Assembly (NCBI GenBank): GCA_900541555.1
Contig: UQKE01000016.1
Coordinates: forward strand, 1-39,577
DNA length: 39,577 nucleotides
Direction of reading: 5' to 3'
Source of the DNA: an uncultured Porphyromonadaceae bacterium
GTDB lineage: Bacteria; Bacteroidota; Bacteroidia; Bacteroidales; Muribaculaceae
The notes beneath the pieces were generated by a model, which was given only the letters and a program-made list of their open reading frames with translations, was not told the origin of the DNA and made no database searches. Every line of letters begins with the position of its first letter. The stretch's first letter is position 1. The position numbers were made by a program, and so were the translations under genes. Positions 8,886 through 18,351 of this stretch are shown piece by piece.

Positions 8886-9830
8886 ATGTACATCAACTCC
8901 ACCGGATTCTATATCCCGAAAGAGAGAGTTCCCAACTCCTACTTCCTCAACATAAACGGCTTGACCGACGAATGGATTCGACAACGCACCGGCATCCAAA
9001 CCCGTTCGAAAGCGGCAGCCGGCGAGGGGCACAATTCTATGGGGCTGAATGCCATCACAGATGCTATCAAGAAATTGCCATACGCGGTCGAAGATGTCGA
9101 CCTTATCGTATCGGCTGCCTACGCTCCTTACGACACTGTCGCCACGTTGGCTCACATCGCGCAACGCAATTTCGGCATGCACAAAGCCAAAGCCGTCTAT
9201 GCATCTTCGGCTTGCTCGTCGTTTGTGAACGGGCTCGAAATAATTGAAGGCTATTTTGCGATGGGAAAAGCAGAAAAAGCGTTGCTCGTATGCTCTGAAC
9301 ACAACACATATTATGCAAACGAAACCGACAAGGTTTGCGGACATCTCTGGGGCGACGCCGCCGTAGCATTCTTCGTGTCGAAAAATAAAGAAAGCGAAAA
9401 CGACTATACGATAAAAACAATCTACACGCAAGGGCTCGGACATATCGGCAAAGGACCGGAGGGCGTGCGTCTTCGCCCGCACGAAGACGGCATTGCCATG
9501 CCGGAAGGCCGAGACGTGTTTATCCATGCATGCCGGTATTTGGTCTCTTCCCTCGAAAAAGTTTGCCAAGAGAATGGCATGACCCCGTCCGATCTCGACT
9601 ACATTATATGCCACCAAGCAAACAAACGGATTGTGGACAACGTTGCCCATCAACTCCAAATGGATGGCAGCCATTTCCTAAACAACATAGAAGAATTGGG
9701 AAATACGGGATCGGCAAGTTGCGCGCTCGTATTTGCACAAAACTTGGAAAAATTCAAGAAAGGCCAACATGTCGGACTGACCGTGTTTGGCGGCGGCTAC
9801 TCGTGTGGCGCGTTTTTGGTAGAAATTTAA
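8886..9830 (+). CDS. 3-oxoacyl-ACP synthase III (FabH-like)
   Basis: A 314-residue thiolase-fold condensing enzyme with the complete KAS III triad: Cys110 in SSACSSFVNG, His243 in CHQANKR and Asn273 in GNTGSAS. The C-terminal glycine-rich GGGYSCGAF is also typical. Such enzymes condense acyl-CoA with malonyl-ACP to start fatty acid synthesis, or make specialised beta-ketoacyl products. The sequence is more diverged than the housekeeping FabH (for example RQRTGIQTR in place of the usual RTGI.RR), and being coupled to a TetR and a reductase it may be a secondary, regulated copy. Cytoplasmic. Confidence 0.87.
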   Translation: MYINSTGFYIPKERVPNSYFLNINGLTDEWIRQRTGIQTRSKAAAGEGHNSMGLNAITDAIKKLPYAVEDVDLIVSAAYAPYDTVATLAHIAQRNFGMHKAKAVYASSACSSFVNGLEIIEGYFAMGKAEKALLVCSEHNTYYANETDKVCGHLWGDAAVAFFVSKNKESENDYTIKTIYTQGLGHIGKGPEGVRLRPHEDGIAMPEGRDVFIHACRYLVSSLEKVCQENGMTPSDLDYIICHQANKRIVDNVAHQLQMDGSHFLNNIEELGNTGSASCALVFAQNLEKFKKGQHVGLTVFGGGYSCGAFLVEI

Positions 9831-9855
9831 AAATCAAACTTAAATATATGCTATT

Positions 9856-10602
9856 ATGAAATTATTAGAAGGAAAAGTCGCGCTCATCACCGGTGCAGCG
9901 CGTGGTATCGGAAAAGCAATCGCCTTGAAATACGCACAAGAAGGATGCGACATTGCTTTCACCGATCTTGTAATCGACGAAAACGGGAAAAAAACAGAAG
10001 CCGAAATTGCGGCATTCGGAGTAAAAGCAAAAGGATACGCATCCAATGCTGCCGATTTCGAAGCCTGCCACAACGTCGTTGCTGAAATCGTAAAAGATTT
10101 CGGAAGAATCGATATCCTTGTCAACAATGCCGGCATCACGAAAGACGGCTTGATGATGCGCATGACGGAAGCACAATGGGACGCAGTGATCGGAGTGAAC
10201 CTAAAATCCGCTTTCAATTTCGTTCATGCAATCACACCGGTCATGATGCGCCAACGCAGCGGAAGCATCATCAACATGGCATCCGTTGTCGGCGTTCACG
10301 GCAATGCAGGGCAATGCAACTACTCCGCTTCCAAGGCCGGAATGATCGGACTTGCAAAATCCATCGCCCAAGAGCTTGGCTCTCGCGGAATCCGCGCCAA
10401 TGCAATCGCTCCCGGATTCATCATCACCGACATGACTGCTCAATTGTCGGATGAAATCAAGGCTGAATGGTGCAAAAAAATTCCTTTGAGAAGAGGCGGC
10501 ACGCCGGAAGACGTGGCCGATATCGCAACGTTCCTCGCATCCGACATGTCGTCGTATGTGACAGGCCAAGTGATCCAAGTCGATGGCGGCATGAATATGT
10601 AG
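9856..10602 (+). CDS. fabG: 3-oxoacyl-ACP reductase (FabG-like SDR)
   Basis: A 248-residue classical short-chain dehydrogenase. It has the NADPH-binding TGAARGIG (12-19), NNAG (in LVNNAGITKDG), and the catalytic Ser143 (MASVVG), Tyr156 and Lys160 (NYSASK). Residues and length match FabG, which reduces 3-oxoacyl-ACP to 3-hydroxyacyl-ACP. It follows the KAS III gene by 25 bp, giving a condensation-reduction pair under one regulator, and is closed by a terminator. Confidence 0.88.
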   Translation: MKLLEGKVALITGAARGIGKAIALKYAQEGCDIAFTDLVIDENGKKTEAEIAAFGVKAKGYASNAADFEACHNVVAEIVKDFGRIDILVNNAGITKDGLMMRMTEAQWDAVIGVNLKSAFNFVHAITPVMMRQRSGSIINMASVVGVHGNAGQCNYSASKAGMIGLAKSIAQELGSRGIRANAIAPGFIITDMTAQLSDEIKAEWCKKIPLRRGGTPEDVADIATFLASDMSSYVTGQVIQVDGGMNM

Positions 10603-10626
10603 CCAGCAGCACATACCTTATATTCT

Positions 10627-10660
10627 CTGAAAAAGCCGGCAAAAAAGCCGGCTTTTTCAG
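10627..10660 (+). terminator. Intrinsic terminator after fabG
   Basis: CTGAAAAAGCCGGC (10627-10640) pairs perfectly with GCCGGCTTTTTCAG (10647-10660) around AAAAAA. The arms contain A5 and T5, so the hairpin can work in both directions. Confidence 0.88.
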
Positions 10661-10762
10661 TATCGTCAATATATATTAATCATTTTTCATCCCAAAACTA
10701 TGGCGCTTGCAAAGCATTGTCATAATTATTTCCTATTTTTGCAAATCATATTTTAGAATCGG

Positions 10763-11803
10763 ATGTTAGCACATATCATAGATGCAAAGCTTCTGGCAAG
10801 CTTCAAGCAATACATGGAAACAAGCAGCGACATTGTCGTCACTTGTCATATCTCTCCGGATGGCGACGCCGTCGGTTCGAATTTGGCATTGAAGCTCATG
10901 CTTGAACGATTCGGCAAAACCGTTCACGTCGTCTCCCCTGACAACATTCCGGACGACATGGCGTTTCTTCCCTCATGCCAAGAAATTGTGTCGTTTGCAA
11001 AAGAGCCGGACAAAGCGTCGGCATTGGTTGAAAAAGCCGACTTGATATGTTGCCTCGATTTCAATGGGTTAAAACGTGTAGGCGGCATGGCAAGCGTGTT
11101 GGACGCAGCACAAGGAAAGAAAATAATGATCGACCATCATCTTTATCCTGAACCGTTTTGCAACGTGACCATTTCGTCGTCGGAAATGACTTCCACCTGC
11201 GAATTGCTTTATCGCGTGTTTTATGAAGCAGGTTGGCTCGATCTCATCGACAAAGACATCGCTGAATGCATCTACACCGGCATGATGACCGATACCGGCA
11301 ACTTTTCCTACAACTCAAACAAGCCGGATCTTTATCGGATTGTCGCCGACCTCGTAGAAAGAGGCATCGACAAAGATCGCATCTATAAGCTCACATTAGG
11401 CACCAGCAGCGAATCTCGCATGCGGCTAAACTGCTATGCGATTGCAGAAAAAATGCGTGTTTTCCCTCGGCATCGCGCAGCCTTGACAATACTCGACCGC
11501 AACGATTTGAAGAAATTCCATTATCAAGTGGGCGACACCGAAACTTTGGCAAACATGCCATTGGCCATTCCAAACGTCAGATGGTCCACATTCTTCCGCG
11601 AAGAAAAAGGCTACATCAAAGTGTCGATGCGTTCGGAAGGCGATTTCCCCGTCAATACCTTATGCGCCAAATACTTCAATGGCGGCGGACATGCCAATGC
11701 CGCCGGAGGAGAATTTCGCGGCACGTTGGAAGAAGCAATCGAAACATTTAAAAAAATATTGTACCACTCATCAGACTATCAAAACCAAAATGAAGATAAT
11801 TAA
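10763..11803 (+). CDS. DHH-family phosphoesterase (NrnA-like oligoribonuclease/pAp phosphatase)
   Basis: A 346-residue protein with the DHH domain metal motifs DGD (33-35) and DHH (124-126, IDHHLYP), plus the C-terminal DHHA1 motif GGGHANAAGG starting at about residue 307. NrnA-type enzymes degrade short RNAs and dephosphorylate pAp in the cytoplasm. A TATTTTTG box at 10734-10741 gives a likely promoter 22 bp upstream of the ATG. Its 3' end overlaps the start of the following lipoprotein gene by 14 bp in another frame. Confidence 0.88.
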   Translation: MLAHIIDAKLLASFKQYMETSSDIVVTCHISPDGDAVGSNLALKLMLERFGKTVHVVSPDNIPDDMAFLPSCQEIVSFAKEPDKASALVEKADLICCLDFNGLKRVGGMASVLDAAQGKKIMIDHHLYPEPFCNVTISSSEMTSTCELLYRVFYEAGWLDLIDKDIAECIYTGMMTDTGNFSYNSNKPDLYRIVADLVERGIDKDRIYKLTLGTSSESRMRLNCYAIAEKMRVFPRHRAALTILDRNDLKKFHYQVGDTETLANMPLAIPNVRWSTFFREEKGYIKVSMRSEGDFPVNTLCAKYFNGGGHANAAGGEFRGTLEEAIETFKKILYHSSDYQNQNEDN

Positions 11804-12359
11804 GATTTTGGGAGTTGCCACGCTCCTGCTGCTCGCCATTTCCTCATGCAAAGATGCCAAAAGCTATTCCGAATTGCTCAACGACGAAGAAAAAGCCGTC
11901 AATTCGTTTCTTGCGCACCAACGGATCATAAATGAGATTCCGGCAGACACAGTATTCGAGACTGGAGAAAATGCGCCTTACTACAAAATAGACCCCGATG
12001 GCGACGTGTACATGCAAGTGATCAAAGCCGGAGACCGCGTCAACAATCGCGCAAAAGAAGGGCAAACCATCTATTTTCGATTTGGACGCATCAACTTATT
12101 GCGTTATGAATTGGGCTATGACGACACCCCCACAGGAAACTACAACGACATGACAGCCGAAAATGCTTCTTTCCGATTCAGCAAAGATGAAACGATCAAT
12201 TCGATGGAATTTGGCTACGGGTTGCAATTGCCGCTCATTTATGTCGGGATCGACAGCGAAGTGAATATTCTTGTCAAAAGCCAACGCGGCCCATACAGTG
12301 AGATTCAAGATGTCGTGCCCTATCTATACAACATCCGCTATTTCATAGGCAAAAATTAA
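11790..12359 (+). CDS. DUF4827-like lipoprotein
   Basis: A 189-residue protein with a lipoprotein signal: MKIIKILGVATLLLLAISSC, lipobox Cys at residue 20. The mature part (NSFLAHQRIINEIPAD...GDVYMQVIKAG...FRFGRINLL...GLQLPLIYVG) resembles Bacteroidetes DUF4827 proteins, whose shape recalls FKBP-type folds; I cannot confirm peptidyl-prolyl isomerase activity. The start at 11790 is inside the end of the DHH gene, and a longer in-frame reading from 11679 is an artefact because the signal peptide begins here. Envelope location is expected. Confidence 0.72.
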   Translation: MKIIKILGVATLLLLAISSCKDAKSYSELLNDEEKAVNSFLAHQRIINEIPADTVFETGENAPYYKIDPDGDVYMQVIKAGDRVNNRAKEGQTIYFRFGRINLLRYELGYDDTPTGNYNDMTAENASFRFSKDETINSMEFGYGLQLPLIYVGIDSEVNILVKSQRGPYSEIQDVVPYLYNIRYFIGKN

Positions 12360-12382
12360 TAACAAACATATCCCTAAATATT

Positions 12383-13780
12383 ATGTCACTCATTAAATCT
12401 ATTTCCGGAATTCGCGGAACAATAGGCGGAAAAACAGGCGAAGGATTGAATCCGCTCGACATTGTCAAATTTACAGCTGCCTATGCTTCATTCATCCGCA
12501 AATCAACTACGAAAAACTCAAACACGATTGTTGTCGGACGAGACGCCCGCATATCCGGCCCTATGGTCAACGACATCGTCGTAGGCACATTGACCGGCAT
12601 GGGATTCGATGTTGTCAATATCGGTTTGGCCACCACTCCGACTACCGAATTGGCTGTCGTGTGGGAAAATGCGTGCGGCGGCATTATTTTGACGGCATCC
12701 CACAATCCGAAACAATGGAATGCTTTAAAACTATTGAATGAGAAAGGCGAATTTCTTAGCGATGCCGAAGGCAAAGAAGTGCTTGCAATTGCAGAAAAAG
12801 AAGCTTTCACATTCGCAGAAGTCGACAATTTAGGGCACGAATACAAAAACGAAACATATACGCGCCGACACATCGACAGCGTGCTTGCGCTCGATTTGGT
12901 CGATGTCGACGCCATCCGGAAAGCGAATTTCACAGTCGCTGTCGATGCGGTCAATTCCGTTGGCGGCATTGTCATCCCAAAACTCTTGAAAGCGTTGGGC
13001 GTGAAAAATGTCGTTGAATTGAACTGCACCCCGACAGGGCAATTCGCACATACTCCGGAGCCGATTCCTGAGAACCTGACGCAGATTTCCGATTTGATGA
13101 AAACCGGATGTGCAGACGTAGGATTTGTAGTCGATCCGGACGTGGACCGGCTTGCAATTGTCATGGAAAACGGAGAAATGTTTGTGGAAGAATATACGCT
13201 CGTTTCCATCGCCGATTACGTTCTTTCGAAAACTCCGGGAACTACTGTTTCCAACTTGTCGTCGTCGCGCGCGCTTCGCGACGTGACAGAACGCCATGGG
13301 TGCACATACACGGCGTCGGCCGTCGGAGAAGTGAACGTCGTCACGCAAATGAAACGCACCGGCGCTGTCATTGGCGGTGAAGGCAACGGAGGAGTGATCT
13401 ACCCTGCAAGCCATTATGGCCGCGATGCGCTCGTCGGAGTAGCTTTGTTCCTCTCGCTGCTTGCCCACAAAGGCAAAAAAGTGAGCGAATTGAAAAAAGA
13501 ATATCCGCAATATGAAATTGCCAAGAACAAAATACAACTGACACCCGACATCAACGTCGATGCCATCCTCGATGCCATCAAAAAGAAATATGCAAATGAG
13601 AAAATCACAACCATCGATGGCGTAAAAATCGATTTCCCCGATTATTGGGTGCATTTGCGGAAGAGCAACACCGAGCCAATAATCCGCATTTATTCCGAGG
13701 CAAAAGACATGGAGCAGGCGAATGCCATTGCCCGCGAAATAAAAAATGTCGTTTCCGAAATAACAGGAAAACCCTGCTAA
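12383..13780 (+). CDS. glmM: Phosphoglucosamine mutase GlmM
   Basis: A 465-residue alpha-D-phosphohexomutase. All four signatures are present: the phosphoserine loop TASHNPKQ (Ser106), the metal site DPDVDR (from Asp251), the sugar loop GEGNGG (from about 332) and the phosphate site RKSNTEPIIR (about 425-434). GlmM converts glucosamine 6-phosphate to glucosamine 1-phosphate for UDP-GlcNAc, peptidoglycan and LPS. Related phosphomannomutases share these motifs; the family subtype is favoured by the GGKTGEGLNP start and overall layout. It follows the lipoprotein gene by 23 bp and ends at a strong terminator. Confidence 0.88.
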   Translation: MSLIKSISGIRGTIGGKTGEGLNPLDIVKFTAAYASFIRKSTTKNSNTIVVGRDARISGPMVNDIVVGTLTGMGFDVVNIGLATTPTTELAVVWENACGGIILTASHNPKQWNALKLLNEKGEFLSDAEGKEVLAIAEKEAFTFAEVDNLGHEYKNETYTRRHIDSVLALDLVDVDAIRKANFTVAVDAVNSVGGIVIPKLLKALGVKNVVELNCTPTGQFAHTPEPIPENLTQISDLMKTGCADVGFVVDPDVDRLAIVMENGEMFVEEYTLVSIADYVLSKTPGTTVSNLSSSRALRDVTERHGCTYTASAVGEVNVVTQMKRTGAVIGGEGNGGVIYPASHYGRDALVGVALFLSLLAHKGKKVSELKKEYPQYEIAKNKIQLTPDINVDAILDAIKKKYANEKITTIDGVKIDFPDYWVHLRKSNTEPIIRIYSEAKDMEQANAIAREIKNVVSEITGKPC

Positions 13781-13802
13781 CGAAACAAAACAACCGCAAT
13801 TT

Positions 13803-13841
13803 GAAACGGCAACGGTCGCACAGAACGATCGTTGCCGTTTC
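13803..13841 (+). terminator. Terminator hairpin after glmM
   Basis: GAAACGGCAACG (13803-13814) pairs perfectly with CGTTGCCGTTTC (13830-13841). The downstream sequence is A/T-rich without a pure T-run. Confidence 0.7.
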
Positions 13842-13940
13842 GAATATTTGCAAAAATCGTTCGCAGCTGCATAGATTTACCATTCGCAATATAATTAATC
13901 CGACGTTTTTCCGTTTAAAGTTATGCATCTACTTTTACGA

Positions 13941-16346
13941 ATGAAAACAACGAAACTGATATATTTCTTTCTTTTGTCGCAGCTATGCTTTTTCTCCCAT
14001 GCGCAAGTGCATATCTCCGGCAAAGTGACCGATACCGACAATCAGCCAATCGAGTTTGCCACAGTGCGCATTGCCGGCACTGCCATTGGAGCGACTACCG
14101 ACTTGAAAGGAGCTTATTCATTGTCGGTTGCGGAAGCAGATACCATTGAAGTGATTTTCTCTTGCATTGGATATGCAGAAGTCAAGCAAAAACTTGTCAA
14201 TCCCGACAAGGAAGTCTCGCTCAATGTGAGATTGTCCAACCAAGCAAAAGAATTGCAAAGCATCATCGTGACAGAATATAAAAAGCAAACCGACGGAATG
14301 GTCGATCTTGATCCGGCCAATCTGCAACTCGTCACCTCCGCATCGGGCAACAGCGTGGAAGCCTTGCTTGCCACCACAGCCGGGGTTTCGTCAAGAAACG
14401 AAATGAGCTCGCAATACTCCGTCAGAGGAGGTTCGTACGACGAAAACAGCGTATACATCAATGGCATAGAAGTATATCGTCCGCAACTCATATCATCGGG
14501 GCAACAGGAAGGCCTTAGCATCATCAATCCGAATCTCGTCGGAAACATACGATTCTCAACCGGCGGGTTCTCTTCCGAATATGGCGACAAAATGTCGTCC
14601 GTGTTGGACATCACCTACCGCCAGCCGGAAGCATTTGAAGGCAAAGTGTCCGGCAGCATGATGGGCGGTGACGCCACTATCGGACACAATACCGGACGAT
14701 TTTCCCAACTACACGGCATCCGATTCAAAAAGAACAATTCCTTGCTCAGCACGCTCGAATCAAAAGGCGAATACGATCCATCGTACTTCGATTACCAAAC
14801 AAATCTCCGATATGAAATCAACGACCATTGGAATATTTCACTGCTCGGAAACATTTCAATGAACAATTACAAATTCAAGCCAACCACGCGCAACACGTCT
14901 TTCGGCGTATCGGAAAACATCAAAGAATTTACCGTCTATTTCGACGGACAAGAACACGACAAGTTCGAAACATATTTCGGAGCCGCCGAATTAAACTACT
15001 CATTGAGCAAATCGGCCGGCTTTTCGTTGCTGGCATCGGGATTCCAAACCAACGAATTGGTTGCCTATGATATTTCCGGAGAATATTGGCTCGACGATGC
15101 CGGCACAAACGATGGAGAAAACTCCGTCGGTGGAGAGATCGGAGTGGGAAAATATCTCGAGCACGCTCGCAACAGACTAAAAGCCAACGTATTCACACTC
15201 GCCCTTAAAGGTTATGCTTCGCTCAATCGGCATAACATCGACTATGGCATCGAATATCGCTACCAATCGGTCTACGACCGCTCTTCCGAATGGGAAATGA
15301 GGGATTCCGCCGGATATGCGTTGCCAAATACCGACGGCAGCCTTCGCATGTTCTACAACCTCACTTCACGCAACGACCTGACGACAAACAAAATATCTTG
15401 GTATGCACAAGACACATACAAGCTCTATTGTGACCTCGGGCTTTTCTCGTTCAATGGCGGTATACGCATGTCGTATTGGGACTTCAACCGCGAATTTCTT
15501 GTCAGCCCGCGCGTCAGCATAGGCTTCGTTCCGGAAAGAAACAGCAGCCTCACTTTCCGGCTTTCCGGCGGGCTATATTACCAATCTCCGTTCTACAAAG
15601 AATTTCGCGTCACCAACACCGACGAAAATGGCAATTCTTATCAAACGCTCAACAGCGACATAAAATCGCAAAGAAGCATCCAAGTGATTCTCGGAAGCGA
15701 CTACACTTTCCGCGCCATGGACCGCCCTTTCAAGTTAACAGCCGAAGCATACTACAAGAACTTGGCCAATCTAATTCCTTACGAACTCGACAATCTGCAA
15801 CTCGTCTATTCCGGACGAAATGCATCGTCGGGCTACATTGCCGGCGTCGATTTCAAATTATTCGGGCAATTCGTTCCGGGCACGGATTCATGGATCAGTT
15901 TCTCGCTCATGAAAACACAAGAGACCTTGAATGGCGTGAAAGTGCCTCGCCCCACCGATCAACGTTATAGCATCGGATTGTTTTTCACCGACTATTTCCC
16001 GAAATTTCCAAAACTGAAATTCAGCCTCCGAGGTGTCCTTTCCGACGGATTGCCAATGACACCGCCGCAAGTCACACGCGACGTGGCATGGTCGCGCATG
16101 CCTGCCTACAAACGCCTCGACATCGGATTCCAATACCAACTTCTTGGCAATTCCGAAGGGGTGCGCCCCTACAATTTTTGGCGGCATTTCAAGGAAATAT
16201 GGATTGGCGTCGATGTGTTCAACCTGCTTGGCATATCAAACGTAAGCAGTTACTATTGGGTGACGGACGTCAACGACATCCAATACGGCGTGCCGAACTA
16301 TCTGACCGGAAGACAATTCAACGTGAGCCTGTCTGTCTCATTCTAA
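13941..16346 (+). CDS. TonB-dependent outer-membrane receptor
   Basis: An 801-residue protein beginning with signal peptide MKTTKLIYFFLLSQLCFFSH (cleavage near AQ). It then has a carboxypeptidase-regulatory-like domain (VHISGKVTDTDNQPIEFATV, roughly 25-110), a plug domain (VEALLATTAGVSSRNEMSSQ, roughly 130-240) and a 22-strand-type barrel rich in Tyr and alternating aromatic residues, ending in Phe. This layout is typical for Bacteroidetes TonB receptors that import large substrates. No SusD partner or TonB box is recognised, so it is not a SusCD pair and the substrate is unknown. Start at 13941 is chosen for the signal peptide; an ATG 18 bp upstream is less likely. Its end overlaps the convergent hydrolase gene by 9 bp. 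Confidence 0.88.
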   Translation: MKTTKLIYFFLLSQLCFFSHAQVHISGKVTDTDNQPIEFATVRIAGTAIGATTDLKGAYSLSVAEADTIEVIFSCIGYAEVKQKLVNPDKEVSLNVRLSNQAKELQSIIVTEYKKQTDGMVDLDPANLQLVTSASGNSVEALLATTAGVSSRNEMSSQYSVRGGSYDENSVYINGIEVYRPQLISSGQQEGLSIINPNLVGNIRFSTGGFSSEYGDKMSSVLDITYRQPEAFEGKVSGSMMGGDATIGHNTGRFSQLHGIRFKKNNSLLSTLESKGEYDPSYFDYQTNLRYEINDHWNISLLGNISMNNYKFKPTTRNTSFGVSENIKEFTVYFDGQEHDKFETYFGAAELNYSLSKSAGFSLLASGFQTNELVAYDISGEYWLDDAGTNDGENSVGGEIGVGKYLEHARNRLKANVFTLALKGYASLNRHNIDYGIEYRYQSVYDRSSEWEMRDSAGYALPNTDGSLRMFYNLTSRNDLTTNKISWYAQDTYKLYCDLGLFSFNGGIRMSYWDFNREFLVSPRVSIGFVPERNSSLTFRLSGGLYYQSPFYKEFRVTNTDENGNSYQTLNSDIKSQRSIQVILGSDYTFRAMDRPFKLTAEAYYKNLANLIPYELDNLQLVYSGRNASSGYIAGVDFKLFGQFVPGTDSWISFSLMKTQETLNGVKVPRPTDQRYSIGLFFTDYFPKFPKLKFSLRGVLSDGLPMTPPQVTRDVAWSRMPAYKRLDIGFQYQLLGNSEGVRPYNFWRHFKEIWIGVDVFNLLGISNVSSYYWVTDVNDIQYGVPNYLTGRQFNVSLSVSF

Positions 16347-17345
16347 CGTTTCCGCCAGCCACTCAAACATCGCCTCATAGGCTTTCTCCCGAACCGACGC
16401 TTCGGAAAGGAAAAGATCGTGCATGCCGCCTTCTATCACCTTTTCCGTCACATACGGTCCCAATTCTCGTCCATATCGGGAAATGTCCTCCACATCGAGC
16501 ACGGCATCGCCCTTGTTGAACGCCGGAGTCCATTCATTGCCATAAACGCTGTTGTCGGAATGCATCAACAATACAGGCACATTCACGCCTCCATGCCGAT
16601 GAAGGTGCTTTTGCGCTCGATGAATAGCCCCTATCCAGCCGGAAGTGACAGCCGGCGACACTTCGAGCTTCCAAGCCGTGTCATAGTCCCATTCGCCATG
16701 ATAGCGTTTCAACAGGCTTTCCGCATAAGCGCGACTGTCGCCCTGATTGATTTTGATTCCTTTAAACGGAAGCGCTGACACAATCGGCACCAACACTTTT
16801 TCTTGAAAACGGCTTAAATTCATGTCTAAAAACGGACTGTTCAACACCAACGCTTCAATATTTCCGACGTCCGCTCCGCGCTTCGAAAGATAGTAAGACG
16901 ATATCAATCCGCCTGTGGAATGAGCCACAATGGCTACGCGATTGAATCCTTCGCGCTTCACCACCGACAATGCCGAGTCTATATCTTCGAAATATTCTTC
17001 CAGATTTTTTGTTTCAAACATCCTTTGCCCTTCCAAAATGGAACGGCCGTATTTTCGAAGATCGACGGCATAAAAGCCATATCCGTGCGCCACAGCGCTG
17101 TCGCCCAATTCTTTTTGAAAGAAATAGTCGTTGTAGCCATGCACATACAGAAGCGCCACATCCGCGCCTGCCGGCATATCTGCCTTTTTCACTACAGTCG
17201 CAACCACTTTGCCGCTATAATCGTCGGGCATCGCAATGACGGTTCGCTCATACCCGTCCAGAATATCCGTTTCCCATTGTCCTGTTGCCGCAGCTGTCGA
17301 TGCGCACAGCAATGCCAATCCCATAATCAAAAATTTCAATCGCAT
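16338..17345 (-). CDS. Secreted alpha/beta hydrolase (serine aminopeptidase S33 / monoacylglycerol-lipase-like)
   Basis: A 335-residue protein with a cleavable signal peptide (MRLKFLIMGLALLCASTAAA). The nucleophile elbow is AHSTGG, followed by an acid (MHSDNSVYG) and the catalytic His in GGMHDLFLSE, giving a complete triad. An early LYVHGYNDY supplies the oxyanion turn. The architecture fits lysophospholipase or monoacylglycerol-lipase-type enzymes acting in the periplasm; the substrate is unknown. The start at 17345 is preferred over one 33 bp upstream because it begins the signal peptide. It faces the TonB receptor gene tail to tail and diverges from the HNH gene across 181 bp. Confidence 0.82.
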   Translation of the reverse strand: MRLKFLIMGLALLCASTAAATGQWETDILDGYERTVIAMPDDYSGKVVATVVKKADMPAGADVALLYVHGYNDYFFQKELGDSAVAHGYGFYAVDLRKYGRSILEGQRMFETKNLEEYFEDIDSALSVVKREGFNRVAIVAHSTGGLISSYYLSKRGADVGNIEALVLNSPFLDMNLSRFQEKVLVPIVSALPFKGIKINQGDSRAYAESLLKRYHGEWDYDTAWKLEVSPAVTSGWIGAIHRAQKHLHRHGGVNVPVLLMHSDNSVYGNEWTPAFNKGDAVLDVEDISRYGRELGPYVTEKVIEGGMHDLFLSEASVREKAYEAMFEWLAETLE

Positions 17346-17466
17346 AATAAAAGATTTAACTATATAACGCATATTCACGACTGTTGTTTAATCCTCCATC
17401 AAAAAGACAGCCCCAACCACTCAATCATCGCCCAATCATCGTCGCAATTTTCTCAATAAATTTACG

Positions 17467-17474
17467 TACTTTTG
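17467..17474 (+). promoter_or_regulatory. -7 box of the HNH endonuclease gene
   Basis: TACTTTTG matches TAnnTTTG and lies 52 bp before the ATG. No clear TTTG is seen 19-21 bp upstream, so it is a weak call. Confidence 0.4.
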
Positions 17475-17526
17475 CAATCACAGAAAAACCCATGATGCAT
17501 GGATCATCTAACAAAAGATTTTCTAT

Positions 17527-18297
17527 ATGAATCAACCATGGAGTAAAGACGAGACAATTATTGCATTTAATTTATATTGCAAAATCCCTTTCAAAGACAG
17601 CAGCAAAACGCATCCACTCGTTATTAAATATGCGAATTTGCTCGGTCGATCTCCAAGCGCATTAAACATGAAAATCGGGAATATCGGACGCTTAGATCCT
17701 GACCTGAAAGAAAAAGGCATCACAGGGCTAACACATGGAGCAAAAATAGAAAAAGAAGTATGGGATGAGTTTTACAAGAATCCCGAACTTCTTGCTTTCG
17801 AAAGCGAGAAACTAATAGCTCGATTCTCTAATCAATCTGTTGAAGAAACTTTAAATATTGACACAAAAACCTTGCCACAAGGAAAGGAGCGTGAAATCAT
17901 TGTAAAACAACGAATAAATCAATCCTTTTTTCGTATGGCTGTTTTAAGCTCATACAATAATAGATGCTGCATTTCGGGCATTGGCAATATTGAATTATTA
18001 GAAGCTTGTCATATTGTAGGCTGGTCAGAAAATACCGCCAATAGGACTAACCCTCAAAATGGACTTTGCATGAATCCATTTTTCCACAAAGCCTACGATT
18101 CACACCTTATAGGCATTACTCCAGATTATACAATTATCATTTCAAGCGACATCATTGATAATATCAATGACACCAACTTTAAAAGTTATTTATCCCACAT
18201 CAATAACAAAAAAATTACGCTGCCCGATAGGTTCCTGCCTAAGAAGGATTTTTTAGAAATCCATTACAACCAATTCAAACAAAAATGGGCATTGTAG
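17527..18297 (+). CDS. HNH endonuclease
   Basis: A 256-residue protein. The C-terminal half has an HNH nuclease motif of the HNH_2 type: RCCISG (from 146), His162 in EACHIVGWSE, Asn178 in NPQNGLCMN and His187 in FFHKAYD. The N-terminal 90 residues (WSKDETIIAFNLYCKIPF, then GRSPSALNMKIGNIGRL) form a helical, probably DNA-binding domain of a kind found in stand-alone restriction-type HNH proteins. The gene is AT-rich and faces the MvaI/BcnI-type restriction gene 54 bp away. It could be a second restriction enzyme, a modification-dependent nuclease, or a component of the same defence insertion. The exact role is not known. Confidence 0.82.
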   Translation: MNQPWSKDETIIAFNLYCKIPFKDSSKTHPLVIKYANLLGRSPSALNMKIGNIGRLDPDLKEKGITGLTHGAKIEKEVWDEFYKNPELLAFESEKLIARFSNQSVEETLNIDTKTLPQGKEREIIVKQRINQSFFRMAVLSSYNNRCCISGIGNIELLEACHIVGWSENTANRTNPQNGLCMNPFFHKAYDSHLIGITPDYTIIISSDIIDNINDTNFKSYLSHINNKKITLPDRFLPKKDFLEIHYNQFKQKWAL

Positions 18298-18299
18298 CC

Positions 18300-18323
18300 G
18301 AACAATATCAAACAATATTGTTC
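18300..18323. terminator. Hairpin between convergent HNH and restriction genes
   Basis: GAACAATAT (18300-18308) pairs exactly with ATATTGTTC (18315-18323) over a 6-nt loop. It starts 3 bp after the HNH gene and can serve both convergent genes, although no long T-tract follows. Confidence 0.5.
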
Positions 18324-18351
18324 CACTTACAGCAATTATACATGTCTAATA

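Noticed and set aside
8787..9674. 295-codon minus-strand reading
   Set aside because: Antisense shadow of the KAS III gene with low-complexity Phe/Val-rich sequence.
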